DNA from: Spongospora subterranea f. sp. subterranea
Lineage: Eukaryota; Endomyxa: Phytomyxea; Phytomyxea; Plasmodiophorida
Direction of reading: 5' to 3'
NCBI GenBank assembly: GCA_049724395.1
Contig: JAUGWO010000224.1
Coordinates: forward strand, 1 to 64,000
DNA length: 64,000 nucleotides
Every line of letters starts with the position of its first letter. Within the stretch, counting starts at the first letter, position 1. A model generated the notes under the pieces. The model made no database searches. It was not told the DNA's origin and was given only the letters and a program-made list of their open reading frames with translations. This document shows, in pieces, positions 22,887 to 33,642 of this stretch. The position numbers and the translations under genes were made by a program.

Positions 22887-23339
22887 CTCCAAAATTTGTC
22901 TTAATTAAAAAATGTACCGAACCCTATTTGTCGTTCCCCCGATGATCAATGTCGCCCAAACTAGTTTGTCATCCCAAATCATAGCAGGAAGTCTCGCGAC
23001 AATGAACGAACGGCTGTCTTGAGTGAATTGACATGATCACGGATTGGAACACGTGCCAGGCAACCCGTACCAGCCCGACAATTGGTATCGGTAGAGGCAG
23101 TTGGAGTAACCAAAGAAGGTGAAGGGAGCAGGTTGTGTGAGGAACTGGGACCGATCAGTCAGTGACGATTCAACACCGGATTGATGTCGCCACTAGAGTC
23201 GAGATAGGATAGCACGACCGTGACAGAAACTACAACCCCCCGCGAAAGGGACATCGGCGTCTGGGGGAAATACGAGGACGATAATAATCCGGGCCCTGTA
23301 GCAGTAAAAACATTTTTCTCGGCCGATTTTCGACAACGG
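22887..23339. other. Intergenic, possible upstream exon of zinc-finger gene
   Basis: No independent gene seen. Open sequence in frame with the zinc-finger gene extends upstream to a TAG at 23205 but holds no ATG before 23340. Confidence 0.4.
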
Positions 23340-24121
23340 ATGGACAAGGGTGCAGAACCAGGGACGACGGCTCCCGAAGGAACTGGAAAGAAGGGCAAAG
23401 CCAAGTCGGGAACGACGCCGTACCGTTGCCAAATCTGCATGAAAGAATTTTTTTGGGGAGGATCTCTACGACGTCATTTGCGAATACATTCCGGCGAAAA
23501 GCCGTTCTCGTGCACCGTCTGCGGGAAAAGGTTTGTATTCCCGCTTGGTGTTCCAGATAAAATTTAGCTCAGTGATGAAATAGGTTTACTCAAAGTGGGA
23601 CATTGAATCGCCATAGTCGGACCCATACTGGGAAGCAATTGTTTCTTTGCCGCTATTGCCCTCGACAGTTCAACAGCAACAACAACCTGAACCAGCATTA
23701 TCTTTGCCATGAGCAGAATGGCGCCACCATCAAATCTATGGATCGTTGCACTATCACCGTGGGCGACGAAGAGATTGGATTATCACCGCTATCGTCCGAT
23801 GTTGATATGATGCCAACATTAGCAGCTTGGGAAAGCCGAACGTCCAAGTTCCGACTTGATAATCTGATTGCGACTGGTGAGACGACCGGTGCTGGAGGCG
23901 ATCACGTCCCCAGTAGTACAACTTTTACATTCGACGCTCACTTGGCGTCCAGGCTGGAAGAGCCCGTTAACCTGGACATCGCTACTGGCGAAATCGAATC
24001 AGAAATCAGTTCACAAGATATGACTATGTTGCTATCGACGTCGTCGCTGCTTTGCGCGTTTCTAACGCCAGGATCACCGCAGCAGCCTGGAGAATCCGTC
24101 GGGATACCAGATAAAGTTTAA
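23340..24121 (+). CDS. C2H2 zinc-finger protein (three fingers)
   Basis: Three Cys2His2 fingers: CQICMKEFFWGGSLRRHLRIH, CTVCGKRF joined over a 53-bp intron (23531-23583) to TQSGTLNRHSRTH, and CRYCPRQFNSNNNLNQHYLCH. The finger linkers SGEKPF and TGKQLF are of the classical TGEKP type, so sequence-specific DNA binding is likely. The remaining 140 residues are acidic and Ser/Thr-rich without known domain, as in an activation or repression tail. The first in-frame ATG is 23340, 40 residues before the first finger. An upstream exon is possible. Probably a nuclear transcription factor; target unknown. Confidence 0.8.
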
Positions 24122-24250
24122 AATTTACAGAACTTTAGTAGATATAACGCGATATCGATGCGCCCATAAATTTAATACACACAACTAGATAAGCAACTCT
24201 CGATATTGGGGAATGTTTTCAAACATTTGATTATGGATTGTATAAATTAA

Positions 24251-26582
24251 TTACATAGCAAGAAAAGGGTGAACATTGTACATTCTTTTGACAAGTTGTC
24301 GCTTCTGTTCGATGGTAAAGTCCAGCGAAACCAATCGTTTGATGTCTTTTCTTAGTAATAAGAATGCAGAATGAGGCATAAACTTCTGCCCACGCAAATG
24401 GATAGCTCGCTTCCCGATTTGATGAACATGAGTTAAAATTTTCCCGCTATCCTGGATTGTCTCGTAACCAGCCGCTGTCTGGGATGTATAGTTACATATG
24501 AGCAAGCGATGGATAGATTGTACGCTTCGCTTGATAACTGAAAGCAACGTCAAACAAATCCGATAAGAAACAACCATAATCCGGTTACCTCGATGAGATG
24601 TTGTATCTGCTTTAATCCGCTTACTTGCAGGATAAAGAATCAGTAGAATTATAGGAACCGCCATTAATATTGCAGGAACGATTGCAGCCAACTCAAGCGT
24701 TATTTCGTTTTGTTCCAACATATCATCAAGTTCTAACAGTGATCCTTCTAAATCAACTTTCAATTTCTGCAATTGCTGAGGGCGAAGACTTTGTCAGTAC
24801 TGTGGATAGAATCGAGAACTATTAACTTACAATCAGGATGCAACGCAGCAGATCTCCGGCGGCTAATGCGTAGATTGGCTTGGCAACTTCGCTTCTATAT
24901 GAATCTAGTACCATAGTCATTTCCCCTACAGCGGCTCTTTGTTTGATAACTTCTATAAAACGTTCTTTAGACATTCCAGGAGGAATAAGCTTTGGATTCC
25001 TCTCAATTTGTTCTGTCCCAAACTATGTTTCAATTTAGGTACAGAATAGATCATGACGAAGATTATTTATACTTCTCGGAGCATAACTTCCAGTGTTCGG
25101 CGTTCCTGTAGGACTTCGCCGCGCTTAAGTTGTGGAAGGCGTGGTCGCACCAGCCTTTTGTGTATCGCACGCACAGGAATTGAAACATGTTCCAACTGAA
25201 AGCGTATTTATAACCACTATCAAAGAAAGTATTCAACGTAATTACCCAGAAGTCGTGGGAGCATTTAACGCCTGATCTGACTAACGACCCAAGTTTAGTC
25301 TGATGCACATAAATTTTTCGACAGGCATACATGGCAGCGAAACCTGAGATTGTATAGGCAAGCCAATGACGTTGAAAGTGGCCAGGACGTCGGAGCTGAT
25401 GCGAGCAAGCTGAAAACCAAATCGATGCATCGTGAGCGATAATCACCTCATTTCTAGAGATCGTAAAACGTCGATCCATCTCTGGCAATGCGACTAAGAT
25501 ATCATTAAGCATTGACAGCGCATCGGTTGCGGTTCTTCCTTCGGGTGGTTCATCCTCGACGCAGATCCGGTAAAGGTCAAGTATAGAACCAAGCCATTCC
25601 TCTAAACTTGGCGACTGTGTTCTACTCAACCTAAACGAATGATGGTGAAGTAAACCAGCGCGGTTTAGCAAAATTTTTTTCAAATCGCAAAGCCGGCCCA
25701 CTTTCTCTTGTATATCTATTCTTCCAGATAGATTAACTATATGAACAACACATCGTAAATGAAGATACCATTCACTCAAATATTTCGATGATTTACCGTT
25801 GGAGATCAACGGTTTAATGCCAGTCCGGAATGACCTTAAAATCAAATGAGGATAATCTGGTCGATGTCGATATTGAACGGGTGATATTGGACGGTTTTGG
25901 TTTCCTATGAACCCAAAAAACGGTCTGAACCAGTTCAAGGGTCCCTGTTCAAGCAAATCGCGTAGAGGCTTGCGGACACGAAGGCGCCCTTTCCAAAATT
26001 GCTACACAAAAAATCAGATTGTCAATAGATCAAAAGAGTCGGTGTAGGAAGACTGACGATGTCAGGCCATATCCCTAGAAGTATGTCTAGATAATAGTCC
26101 ATGAGCTATGACAAAGTATAACCTCAGCAATTGAGGTAGCTGCTACGATAATCGGTTTACATGACGAAGCAACCAGCGTGTCGACTGCATTGCGATGATC
26201 GTGATAGAATCGGAAACAAGGGTCTCAGAGAGCAATAACTATAGAAACTTGTCATTATCGAAAAATTGTGATTGACGGAACTATAGACCTCTATGCCGCT
26301 GCCGCGTTGACGATCAAGAACTCCACATATCAAGGCGCTTAATGAACCTGGATTCATGGACGTAGAATGCGGCGATGATAATGATTCCGCTAGTTCTTCT
26401 ATGGCATCAAGCAGAGAAGCGGCAGCGGGGCTGACTGGCGCCTGCTTCGTAAGTTCGGTCAGGATGGCGTCTTGCCACGTTGAAACTCCGGTATCCCGAC
26501 CAGAGCTGTCGCTGTTCCTGTACAAAGGAGACGGCGAATCCAGGAATGACATATCATCATTATCTATATCAGTATCATCCAT
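24251..26582 (-). CDS. NCA2: NCA2-family mitochondrial protein
   Basis: ATG at 26582. The first exon is acidic and unordered. The next long exon (about 25990-25063) carries FWKGRLRVRKPLRDLLEQG. Then comes the family signature RNPKLIPPGMSKERF, AVGEMTMVLDSY and PIYALAAGDLLRCILI (about 25020-24835). The last exon (24772-24251) has IQKLKVDLEGSLLELDDMLE, QNEITLELAAIVPAILM, one hydrophobic segment (LAAIVPAILMAVPIILLILY) and a basic helical tail. NCA2 proteins sit in the inner mitochondrial membrane. In yeast, NCA2 with NCA3 influences expression of mitochondrial ATP synthase subunits 6 and 8. The family is known from fungi and plants, which is one reason to suspect a fungal-side organism. No broken frame seen. 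Confidence 0.88.
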
Positions 26583-26894
26583 TGTGAACTAGATAATGAA
26601 TAACTCTATTCCTACAGGAATATGTCGTGTAGGAAAGTAACGTAGTGAAACAAAACTCGCCAAATTGTACGCATTATGTTCCGCCCACGGTTGCGCTGTT
26701 TCAGCGTACACCATGACTGCAAACACAGAGGTTGCTCGTCACATTGACTGATTGTAACGATTTTATTTAGACATTGCCAAAGCGGTGTGAGAGGCTACGG
26801 TAAATATGAAGAGTGCGCCGCCGATACACTGACAAATGCGATTCCACAACTTACTCCCAGTTTCATCTAATTTCGACACCAAAATGTACAGTTT
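26583..26894. other. Intergenic with arm of inverted duplication
   Basis: About 26770-26845 is an inverted, diverged copy of about 30575-30660, extending the gene duplication described below beyond the gene's 3' end. Nothing else seen. Confidence 0.5.
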
Positions 26895-27268
26895 TTATTC
26901 CTCCACACTCCGTGAAAGTTGTACATCCTCATAAACTTCCAACTCTGAAAAGATTCTAACGGTCGCTTGCGTTTCCAACGACCGGATGTATCGAAATTCC
27001 ATTGGTGAAACTATGACTCTTTCTGGCAATTCAATCTCGATAGTTGAGATCTGGCGGCTGAGACCTTGAAAATAATGAATTATAGCCATCGATTGCTCCC
27101 CCAGAGTGTCTGCGTCGGGATCTAACAGCGTAGATGCATCTCCACACTTTTGCTCAAACGTGAAGATTACAGCAAGTCCATCTTTCCTAATTTCGGCCTG
27201 CATCGCTTGTCCTCCAATAGTTGACATGAAAATTCCAAGGACTCTCTTTCCCTTGACTGAATATCTTA
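26895..27268 (-). pseudogene. Unrecognised conserved gene, copy 1, split by Harbinger insertion
   Basis: The minus strand encodes KGKRVLGIFMSTIGGQAMQA, EIRKDGLAVIFTFEQKCGD, a stretch DPDADTLGEQSMAIIHYF and a C-terminus ending LSRSVEE, all in one open frame with no intron. Its 5' continuation is cut off at TTA (27266-27268), the target site of the Harbinger element, and resumes beyond it at 29981-30022. The paralogue at 30079-30543 has the same protein plus an intron. I do not recognise the family. With the transposon inside coding sequence this copy should give no normal product, although its visible frame is the cleaner of the two. Confidence 0.65.
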
Positions 27269-27375
27269 GGGCCCGTCTGGATGTCCACGGGAGTTTCGTA
27301 CTGTCTGGATGACATAATTTTGACGACTGACGCAAGGCATTTTGGCGGGAATTTTGGAATTTCGCAATTGTGTTG

Positions 27376-28608
27376 ATGTCACAGCAATTGGCAATACGGC
27401 AACTGGTCGCCCGGCGAAAACGCAACAGTGCAATTCGCCAAATTCTCAGCTGGTACTGCTGGAGATATCTGATCAAGCAGCCCAGTCATACTTCCATTTT
27501 AAAAGGGGCAGGCTGGGTTGAAGAACTTTTGAACGGCAATCCTCACAGAAGAAAACATGTTATTCGTATGGATCGAGTCGTTTTTCGATTATTGGTGGAC
27601 AAGCTGGTTGAATCTGGGCTACTACAACCCACTCGTAATGTCTCCTCCGAAGAGCAGGTAGTCATGTTCTTGTATTTTGCGGGCCAAAGGGCAACCAATA
27701 GGCAAATGCAGGAGAGATTTCAGTATTCGGGAGAGACTATAACTAGGTAATTTTTGCCATAAATTTTCAGAGCAATATTTCATTTTTTATTCTAGGCATT
27801 TATACGCAGTCGTCAGAGCTTTGGTGGCTTTGGCCTCAACTTACATAAAGCTTCCGGAAGCAGATGCCGCGATTCCTTGTGAAATATCTGAAAATCCCAA
27901 ATTCAGCCCTTATTTTGACAATTGTCGGATGGCCATAGATGGTACTCATTTACCTGTATTTGTTCCCGCCAATGTTGCTCAACGGTTCCGAGGCCGAAAA
28001 GGATTGACGCAGAATGTGTTGGCTGCTTGCACTTTTGATTTACACTTTACATACGTCTTGGCTGGCTGGGAGGGCACGGCAGGGGATGGCAAATTGCTTG
28101 AAAATGCTCTTGTGAATGATTACCGAGTTGATAAAGGAAAGTTTGACCTGGGAGATGCTGGTTTTGCGTTGACTCCTTACATGCTAACTCCCTACAGAGG
28201 GACGAGATATCATCTTCATGAATGGGGACAAGGAACACAGAAGTGAGAACGTCTGAACCTTTGTATGAACCGTGACTCAATTTTTGTTGTAGGCCACAGA
28301 CTAAGGAAGAGCTTTTTAACCTCAGGCACGCAAGTTTGCGCAATTGCATTGAGAGGATATTTGAAGTTTTGAAAAATCGTTTCCTGTTTTGGTCGCCGCC
28401 ATGCAATACCCGTACCGATTTCAAGTTGATATCGTAATTGCACTGTGTACAGTTCATAATTTTATCCGATTGCACGGCGGCCGCAATGATTCCTTTGAAC
28501 AAGAAGCTTTAGCCTTAGACATTCAACGATCTAAAATTAAAAACGTGTCACCGTGTTCTGCCCAGGCCAGTGCTGAGGCGCGAGCATTTCGGGGACGAAA
28601 TTGCTGAA
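27376..28608 (+). CDS. HARBI1-like DDE transposase (one frameshift)
   Basis: ATG at 27376. Three exons with introns of about 50 bp (about 27748-27795 and 28243-28292). Conserved parts are QVVMFLYFAGQRATNRQMQE, the first catalytic block MAIDGTHLPVFVP (about 27930), the second GDAGFALTPYMLTPYRG (about 28155) and the third LRNCIERIFEVLKNRF (about 28335). Just after KNRF the frame shifts by one base near 28383, and the usual C-terminal block continues as VAAMQYPYRFQVDIVIALCT plus VHNFI. All three DDE residues lie upstream of the shift. The protein cuts and joins transposon ends and normally partners with the Myb-like protein encoded at 28680-29695. A one-base deletion or a sequencing error would explain the break. 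Confidence 0.85.
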
Positions 28609-28679
28609 ACGATGTTCAAGGATTACCAAAGCTATTTAGCACGACACTGACGGCGACAATAGAAAAATTAATGACTAAT

Positions 28680-29695
28680 TTAAATACACTTCAACTGTCT
28701 AAACAGCCACAGGCGCCGCATCGCTGGTTTCATATGAATAAACAGAGTTGCCTTTTTTTCGTCCGCGATCACATCGTAAGCATTTAGGCGCTCTTCATCT
28801 GTCATCTCCAGTTCATCAACAATCGCCAGCGCATCAACCGTGTCCGAGTTTTCTTTCCGAAATACATTGCTGGTTTTGAAAAACTCCAACTCTTGCTGGG
28901 ACAAGAGATTTGCCTGGGTCATTACTTGCGCCAGAGCCATGGCCCCGTTTTGTTTGCTCTTAGCAACACGTTTTTTGGATGTGTTCGCGCTGGATGTAGA
29001 CTTTGGAGTCTGAAGCTTTTTTATGGTCGGGGCTGGAGACGTCATAATTATTTCTCGAGTCGGGGATCGCTTCTCCGATGCAGAAGAGCCCGAACTGCTG
29101 TTAGACGAAATATCTACGGAAACATCGGCGGAAATAGAATCCTCCTGGTCCGATAACGCTCTGGCGCCGGCAGAATAAGCGAATTCCCCGTTTGCGATAA
29201 CGTCTTCGAACAGTTGCTGAAGTAACGGGAACAATGGCATGGATGTTGTCATCCATTTTTTACACCTCGGATGTACCTAAACGATGGTTATCAAATATGG
29301 TTGCTGATACGACCTCAACACCATACGGCGATGTATTCCTCCCAAACAAGAGTAGGTGCTGTGGCCAGATACCGACGGTCATCCCATCCGAACCCACTCA
29401 GGTTTTTGATTCTATTTACTGTATCAAAATCCCTTTTCAGCTGATACTGCCATTTAATACTTAAACACGATTCTAGCCATGCAGCACGTACGGTTATTGA
29501 ACGGGTTTTTACATGCTCCCGATCATAATTGATTTGGAACCTGTTATTTAAAATTTTGACGGCGACATCCCACGCCTCCTGTTTGAAGCCAGATTGCGCC
29601 CTTTTGCCAAGAACATTCGCTTGATGAATCATTTCTGAGATCCAACATTCGTCCATGTCGTTTGTCCAGCTGGCTCGAACACGATCAGCGCCCAT
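28680..29695 (-). CDS. Myb/SANT-like DNA-binding protein of Harbinger element
   Basis: N-terminal Myb/SANT-like domain: SWTNDMDECWISEMIHQANV, GFKQEAWDVAVKILNN, then KRDFDTVNRIKNLSGFGWDD and TLVWEEYIA. A short intron follows, and the next exon continues VHPRCKKWMTTSMPLFPLLQ. A Ser-rich basic linker (KKRVAKSKQNG) and a helical tail ending RRLWLFRQLK follow. This is the standard second protein of PIF/Harbinger elements, which helps the transposase enter the nucleus and bind transposon ends. ATG at 29695. A further splice around 29470-29510 is likely but unresolved. Confidence 0.85.
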
Positions 29696-29883
29696 GATGA
29701 ACCACGGAGTCTAGAATAATATCATGGGTTAAATATTGAGGTGCGGATCGTGTTCGAGCCAGCTGGACAAACGACATGGACGAATGTTGGATCTCAGAAA
29801 TGATTCATCAAGCGAATGTTCTTGGCAAAAGGGCGCAATCTGGCTTCAAACAGGAGGCGTGGGATGTCGCCGTCAAAATTTTC
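29557..29883. repeat. Perfect inverted repeat, arms about 137 bp, spacer about 45 bp
   Basis: 29744-29883 is the exact reverse complement of about 29557-29695, the first exon of the Myb-like gene. The arms look identical over their length, so the event is very recent or an artefact of amplification or assembly. Confidence 0.85.
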
Positions 29884-29980
29884 AAGACACCCCTATCTTG
29901 GCAAACTCATGGGTTTCGGATAAATCATGGGTGACACGGAGTTTTATCATGATATTATGCGTCATCCAGACACACCCTTA

Positions 29981-30122
29981 GGATGTCATGAAAGATTACG
30001 TTGTTTTTTGTTTGCATTGATCTGGAAATATTCGGAGTCAACTGCGTTTCAGGTAGAGATTGATTATTCTTTTTTTTTCTGAGATCAATGCAAACAAAAA
30101 ACAAGTAATCTTTCATGACATC
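29981..30122. repeat. Junction palindrome of the inverted gene duplication
   Basis: AGGATGTCATGAAAGATTAC (about 29980-29999) and its complement at about 30100-30121 are the inner arms of the head-to-head gene duplication, with a unique spacer at about 30023-30078. One arm has a single extra base. Confidence 0.8.
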
Positions 30123-30543
30123 CTAAGATATTCAGTCAAGGGAAAGAGAGTCCTTGGAATTTTCATGTCAACTATTGGAGGACAAGCGATGCAGGCCGAA
30201 ATTAGGAAAGATGGACTTGCTGTAATCTTCACGTTTGGGCAGGTTTAACTTTACTGTACAGTACGTGTGATCTTGTTCATGATTCAAAAAGTGTGGAGAT
30301 GCATCTACGCTGTTAGATCCCGACGCAGACACTCTGGGGGAGCAATCGATGGCTATAATTCATTATTTTTAAGGTCTCAGCCGCCAGATCTCAACTATCG
30401 AGATTGAATTGCCAGAAAGAGTCATAGTTTCACCAATGGAATTTCGATACATCCGGTCGTTGGAAACGCAAGCGACCGTTAGAATCTTTTCAGAATTGGA
30501 AGTTTATGAGGATGTACAACTTTCACGGAGTGTGGAGGAATAA
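30079..30543 (+). pseudogene. Unrecognised conserved gene, copy 2, with intron and internal stop
   Basis: The exon opens after a pyrimidine tract at about 30079 and encodes INANKKQVIFHDILRYSVKG and RKDGLAVIFTFGQ. An insert of 49 bp (30243-30291, GT to AG) absent from copy 1 follows, then CGDASTLLDPDADTLGEQS to the end LSRSVEE. Downstream of the insert, IIHYF is followed by TAA where copy 1 has CAA, so this copy looks inactivated. It is the head-to-head partner of 26895-27268. Function unknown. Confidence 0.65.
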
Positions 30544-30570
30544 AAACTGTACATTTCTACTACTACAGTA

Positions 30571-30816
30571 CTATGCATAATTTGTCAGTGTATCGGCGGC
30601 GCATTGTTCATAAACCGTAGCCTCCTGTTCATTACTGACACTCACACCGCTTTGGGCCCAGTCCGCCAGACGGCGAGTAACAAATCTAGGTAAATAACTC
30701 AATTCACGAAATCGAGCACTGTATGTAATGAGTTGCCCAACCTGAATACTACCCGAGTGCGTGGTTGACTGCCACCAGATGGAGGTGCGGTAGCGTAACA
30801 CAGTGTGACTGGTCAT
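30571..30816 (-). CDS. Small conserved-looking ORF, 81 residues
   Basis: Real ATG at 30816 and stop at 30571, convergent with the gene copy to its left. Sequence RYRTSIWWQSTTHSGSIQVG and LSYLPRFVTRRLADWAQSGV; no signal peptide, no family recognised. Its 3' half is repeated, diverged and inverted, at about 26770-26845, so it belonged to the duplicated block and was truncated in the other copy. Could be a small host gene or chance. Confidence 0.35.
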   Translation of the reverse strand: MTSHTVLRYRTSIWWQSTTHSGSIQVGQLITYSARFRELSYLPRFVTRRLADWAQSGVSVSNEQEATVYEQCAADTLTNYA

Positions 30817-30946
30817 GGGAAAAAGGACTGTGTGACGAAAAGTAGCGCCCCGTGGACCCCATACACGTATCCTGGGACTGGCTGCTCGGCAGGTTTTGGG
30901 CAGAGATGACCCGATAAGAATCTTGCCAGGTCTATCTCGCCTGAAG

Positions 30947-31579
30947 ATGGTGCCCGATCAGTTCGACCTTGGGCAAGCTTCACGCCCTGCCCTTCAAGAT
31001 CTCAACGGCAATCAGATAAGGGTTCGACGGCAATCCTTCAAGCCTGGTTCTCCTGGCCGTCAATCGAAACAGTCTCGAATCTCAGACGCCCGTAATGAAG
31101 AGATCCATACAATTCGTGTTAAATTAAGACAAGTTCGTGATTTTGTAAAGCAACACCGAGAAGATATTCACGGTTTAGCAGCAAATATCGAAAATCCCGC
31201 CACATTTTGGGATACGTACCAATGCGACAAATTTCTGAAAACCCAAGAATGTAAGTTTGCCCCTGGGAACCAGTTTCAGCGACTCGTGATGGAGCATGAG
31301 CAGGAACTGAAGATTATCAATGGGAAAATGGAGGATATTCAGTCTAAGATGGTTAAGGGTGACCAAATTTGCACGCAAAGGTGTAGGAGTATTCGGCGCG
31401 ATATGATGGAGGAGATATTTGATCTCAGAGAGCACATTCTTGGCGTCCGGATGCTGACCAATGGGGAGGAATCTGGTGTCAGAGCCAAGGCTACACCAAA
31501 GGAAAACAACGCGACAGAAGCGATTTCAGATAATGCTTTAACGCATTGGGCGACGGTTTCCAAGTTCACTTCATTATAG
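30947..31579 (+). CDS. Hypothetical coiled-coil protein
   Basis: An open frame of 211 codons from the ATG at 30947; an upstream exon is possible because the frame stays open to about 30896. The N-terminal third is basic and Gln/Ser-rich (RVRRQSFKPGSPGRQSKQSR). The middle is helical with heptad-like spacing (NEEIHTIRVKLRQVRDFVKQ, EHEQELKIINGKMEDIQSKM) and the end polar. This looks like a structural or adaptor protein. I do not recognise the family. No introns visible, unlike its neighbours. It ends about 90 bp before the convergent SPCS3 gene. Confidence 0.6.
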   Translation: MVPDQFDLGQASRPALQDLNGNQIRVRRQSFKPGSPGRQSKQSRISDARNEEIHTIRVKLRQVRDFVKQHREDIHGLAANIENPATFWDTYQCDKFLKTQECKFAPGNQFQRLVMEHEQELKIINGKMEDIQSKMVKGDQICTQRCRSIRRDMMEEIFDLREHILGVRMLTNGEESGVRAKATPKENNATEAISDNALTHWATVSKFTSL

Positions 31580-31666
31580 GCACATAATATTCATGGCAAC
31601 AATAAATTATAGATATTTCCGTATGGTTTATAAGAGAGAACATCTAGTTTCCCCAAACGTTTACTT

Positions 31667-32311
31667 TTATTTGCCCTTGGGAGAACGCTTGTGCGCATTA
31701 GATGTTTCTGGCAATGTGAGGACATGAGAATGGCCATGGCGACTGTGCAGTAACCCAACGCTGGGCATGACATCACAATGGATTGAGACCGTCATATTTG
31801 CTTGGCCCAACTCCGATAAAATATCGTAAAGCTTGTATTCAGGTAGCTGTTGATCCAGGCGAATTTTATGATTTGAATCGCGGGGCATAATCTGATCCCA
31901 TAAAACTAGACGATTCTCCACCTGGCAATAAAAGTCACATAAGACAATAAATCACAAACGACTGTGTCACCTTTTTAGGACTGATATATGATGCCTGAAC
32001 ATAAACAAACAATTGCTTAACATTCCAATTGAACATACTAGAGAAATCGCAATCGATAGAAAAGCGAAGCTTTGCCTCATCGAAGGAGTAATGATGCCCA
32101 CGCGTATGTGCACTATCAGAATATTAAGATAAAAAGGCTGTCGAATCAGGAAAGCCACGAACAGTGATTTGATGTCAACATCGAGTACATTCGTGTGCGG
32201 CATCGCCTTCTCGATAATCAATGACGACAGGTCGCAGAAGATGGCGACACCGGCCAAAGCGGTCAGCATATAGAAGAACAGGGCGTTGGCCCTTGCCCAT
32301 ACGGAATGCAT
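31667..32311 (-). CDS. SPCS3: Signal peptidase complex subunit 3 (SPC22/23)
   Basis: ATG at 32311; begins MHSVWARANALFFYMLTALA, the family's conserved N-terminus with its single membrane anchor. Further exons give NVLDVDIKSLFV-type sequence, then FNWNVKQLFVYVQASYISPK (about 32025-31970) and, after a short intron, ENRLVLWDQIMPRDSNHKIR. The C-terminus SIHCDVMPSVGLLHSRHG aligns with SWNVVPNAG of animal SPCS3. The subunit anchors in the ER membrane with most of the chain in the lumen and is needed for signal peptide cleavage by the Sec11 catalytic subunit. Length of about 180 residues fits the family. The region 32100-32250 between first and later exons probably holds an intron. Confidence 0.9.
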
Positions 32312-32807
32312 ACGGGTGGACGAATCCTTCTTAGTTCCTGTCGACCTGATTGAAGTGTGTTGGCGTGCGACTCACTACTGAGGTCAATTCCCACGGGCCA
32401 ATGGACTGTGAATCTAATGCCGAGCAGTCCCAGCATGACACAACATCCTTGGAGGCAATGTTTCGGTTCTAATCGCATGATAATATCCTGATTCTATGAT
32501 TGATCCGGCGTGGCTTAATGTACAAAAATACGTCAATTGTTCAAGTCTTGCGCTAGCAACATCATCTAATTATCATACTCTTAGACAACGATTGTTTAAT
32601 AATGACATAACCCAATAACACCAACATAAATGAGTGCCCCATTTCAATTTGACTGGAACCATTGGCCATAGAACTTACCTGCAATTGTTCCAAATCCGTC
32701 TGTTTGTTTGGTATTAGGGTATACTGTGCACCATTAATGGTAGGTCTGTGACGGAATTGTGATCGAGAAAAAAATCTGTAGAAATATCAACACAATCGTT
32801 AAAAGCC

Positions 32808-33430
32808 ATGAACAGGATGCCATCGCCGTTGCCGTCGTCTCCATCAGAAAGAAACTCGGACTGGTTCCGTGCTCGCGCTCCGTCGGTTGATCCATTTTCC
32901 GAGACGCTGGATGCGTTCCCGGTGACGATCGACGGTCCGCGCCGATCGTCGAACCAACGAGGACGATATGAAAGAGACCAGCGCCGGACGGTATCAACCG
33001 CCATTTACTGGTTCCCAATCGATAAATTGTTCAATGCAATGACCGTATTGCATTCGGGTCTGCCGCTTCGCCGACCAGGAAAGTCCCGGTTTTCGTTGTT
33101 CCGCCTGGCGATGAACAATCTTAGCTTTATTTGGGCCAATCCAGAGAATGATCTGTTGAGTACGTAGAGCTAATTTAGTCGTCGCTGCCGTGTTTGATGC
33201 TGTTTAAAGTGTAGTCACAATCTCATCGATTAGCGGGCATTTGCAATCGCCGCTATATACAAAATCATTCGGGATCATCATCGACGAAGAGCGCGAGCAA
33301 AAAACTGTATGGTTTCAAGCTCCATCACATATTCATATAAAATTCTGGTTGACGGTTCTACCAAGTATATTAACGGAAGAACTGCGAGGAACTTTGCGGT
33401 CAGATTCTTGTAAGTTTATGCGAACAGGAT
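32808..33430 (+). CDS. Hypothetical two-exon protein
   Basis: ATG at 32808. The first exon is Ser/Pro-rich (MNRMPSPLPSSPSERNSDWF), then hydrophobic-amphipathic (IYWFPIDKLFNAMTVLHSG, FSLFRLAMNNLSFIWANPEN), ending at a GT near 33158. A second exon from about 33237 may continue AIAAIYKIIRDHHRRRARAK. No family recognised. It is divergent from SPCS3 across about 500 bp and convergent with MOCOS. Exon 2 is uncertain. Confidence 0.5.
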
Positions 33431-33642
33431 GCACGCTTGCGTTCATGACGTGATTTTATAGGTCTTAGAACAATAATAAGTTCTTGACTGATGAATAGCT
33501 CCATTGCAGAAAACCATATTGAACATAAATATTACTCAAACAACTGCTTGGTGATGTGGTCAGAGTTCTGATTTGAGCAAACTAGATGCTGGTATATATG
33601 GAACCCGATCGTATTACTGCTTCGTCTCCATCCAACCGACCT

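Larger units (their letters stand above)
27269..29977. mobile_element. PIF/Harbinger DNA transposon with TTA target duplication
   Basis: Terminal inverted repeats GGGCCCGTCTGGATG (27269-27283) and CATCCAGACACACCC (29963-29977) agree at 12 of 15 positions. TTA flanks both sides (27266-27268, 29978-29980), the standard Harbinger target duplication. It carries the two genes typical of the superfamily, convergently arranged: a DDE transposase (+) and a Myb/SANT-like DNA-binding protein (-). The transposase has one frame change near its end. The 5' end of the Myb gene is duplicated as a perfect inverted repeat at 29744-29883. It is inserted inside a host gene. Confidence 0.9.

Noticed and set aside
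23220-23339. Zinc-finger gene start at 23220
   Set aside because: The codon there is GTG; the first in-frame ATG is 23340.
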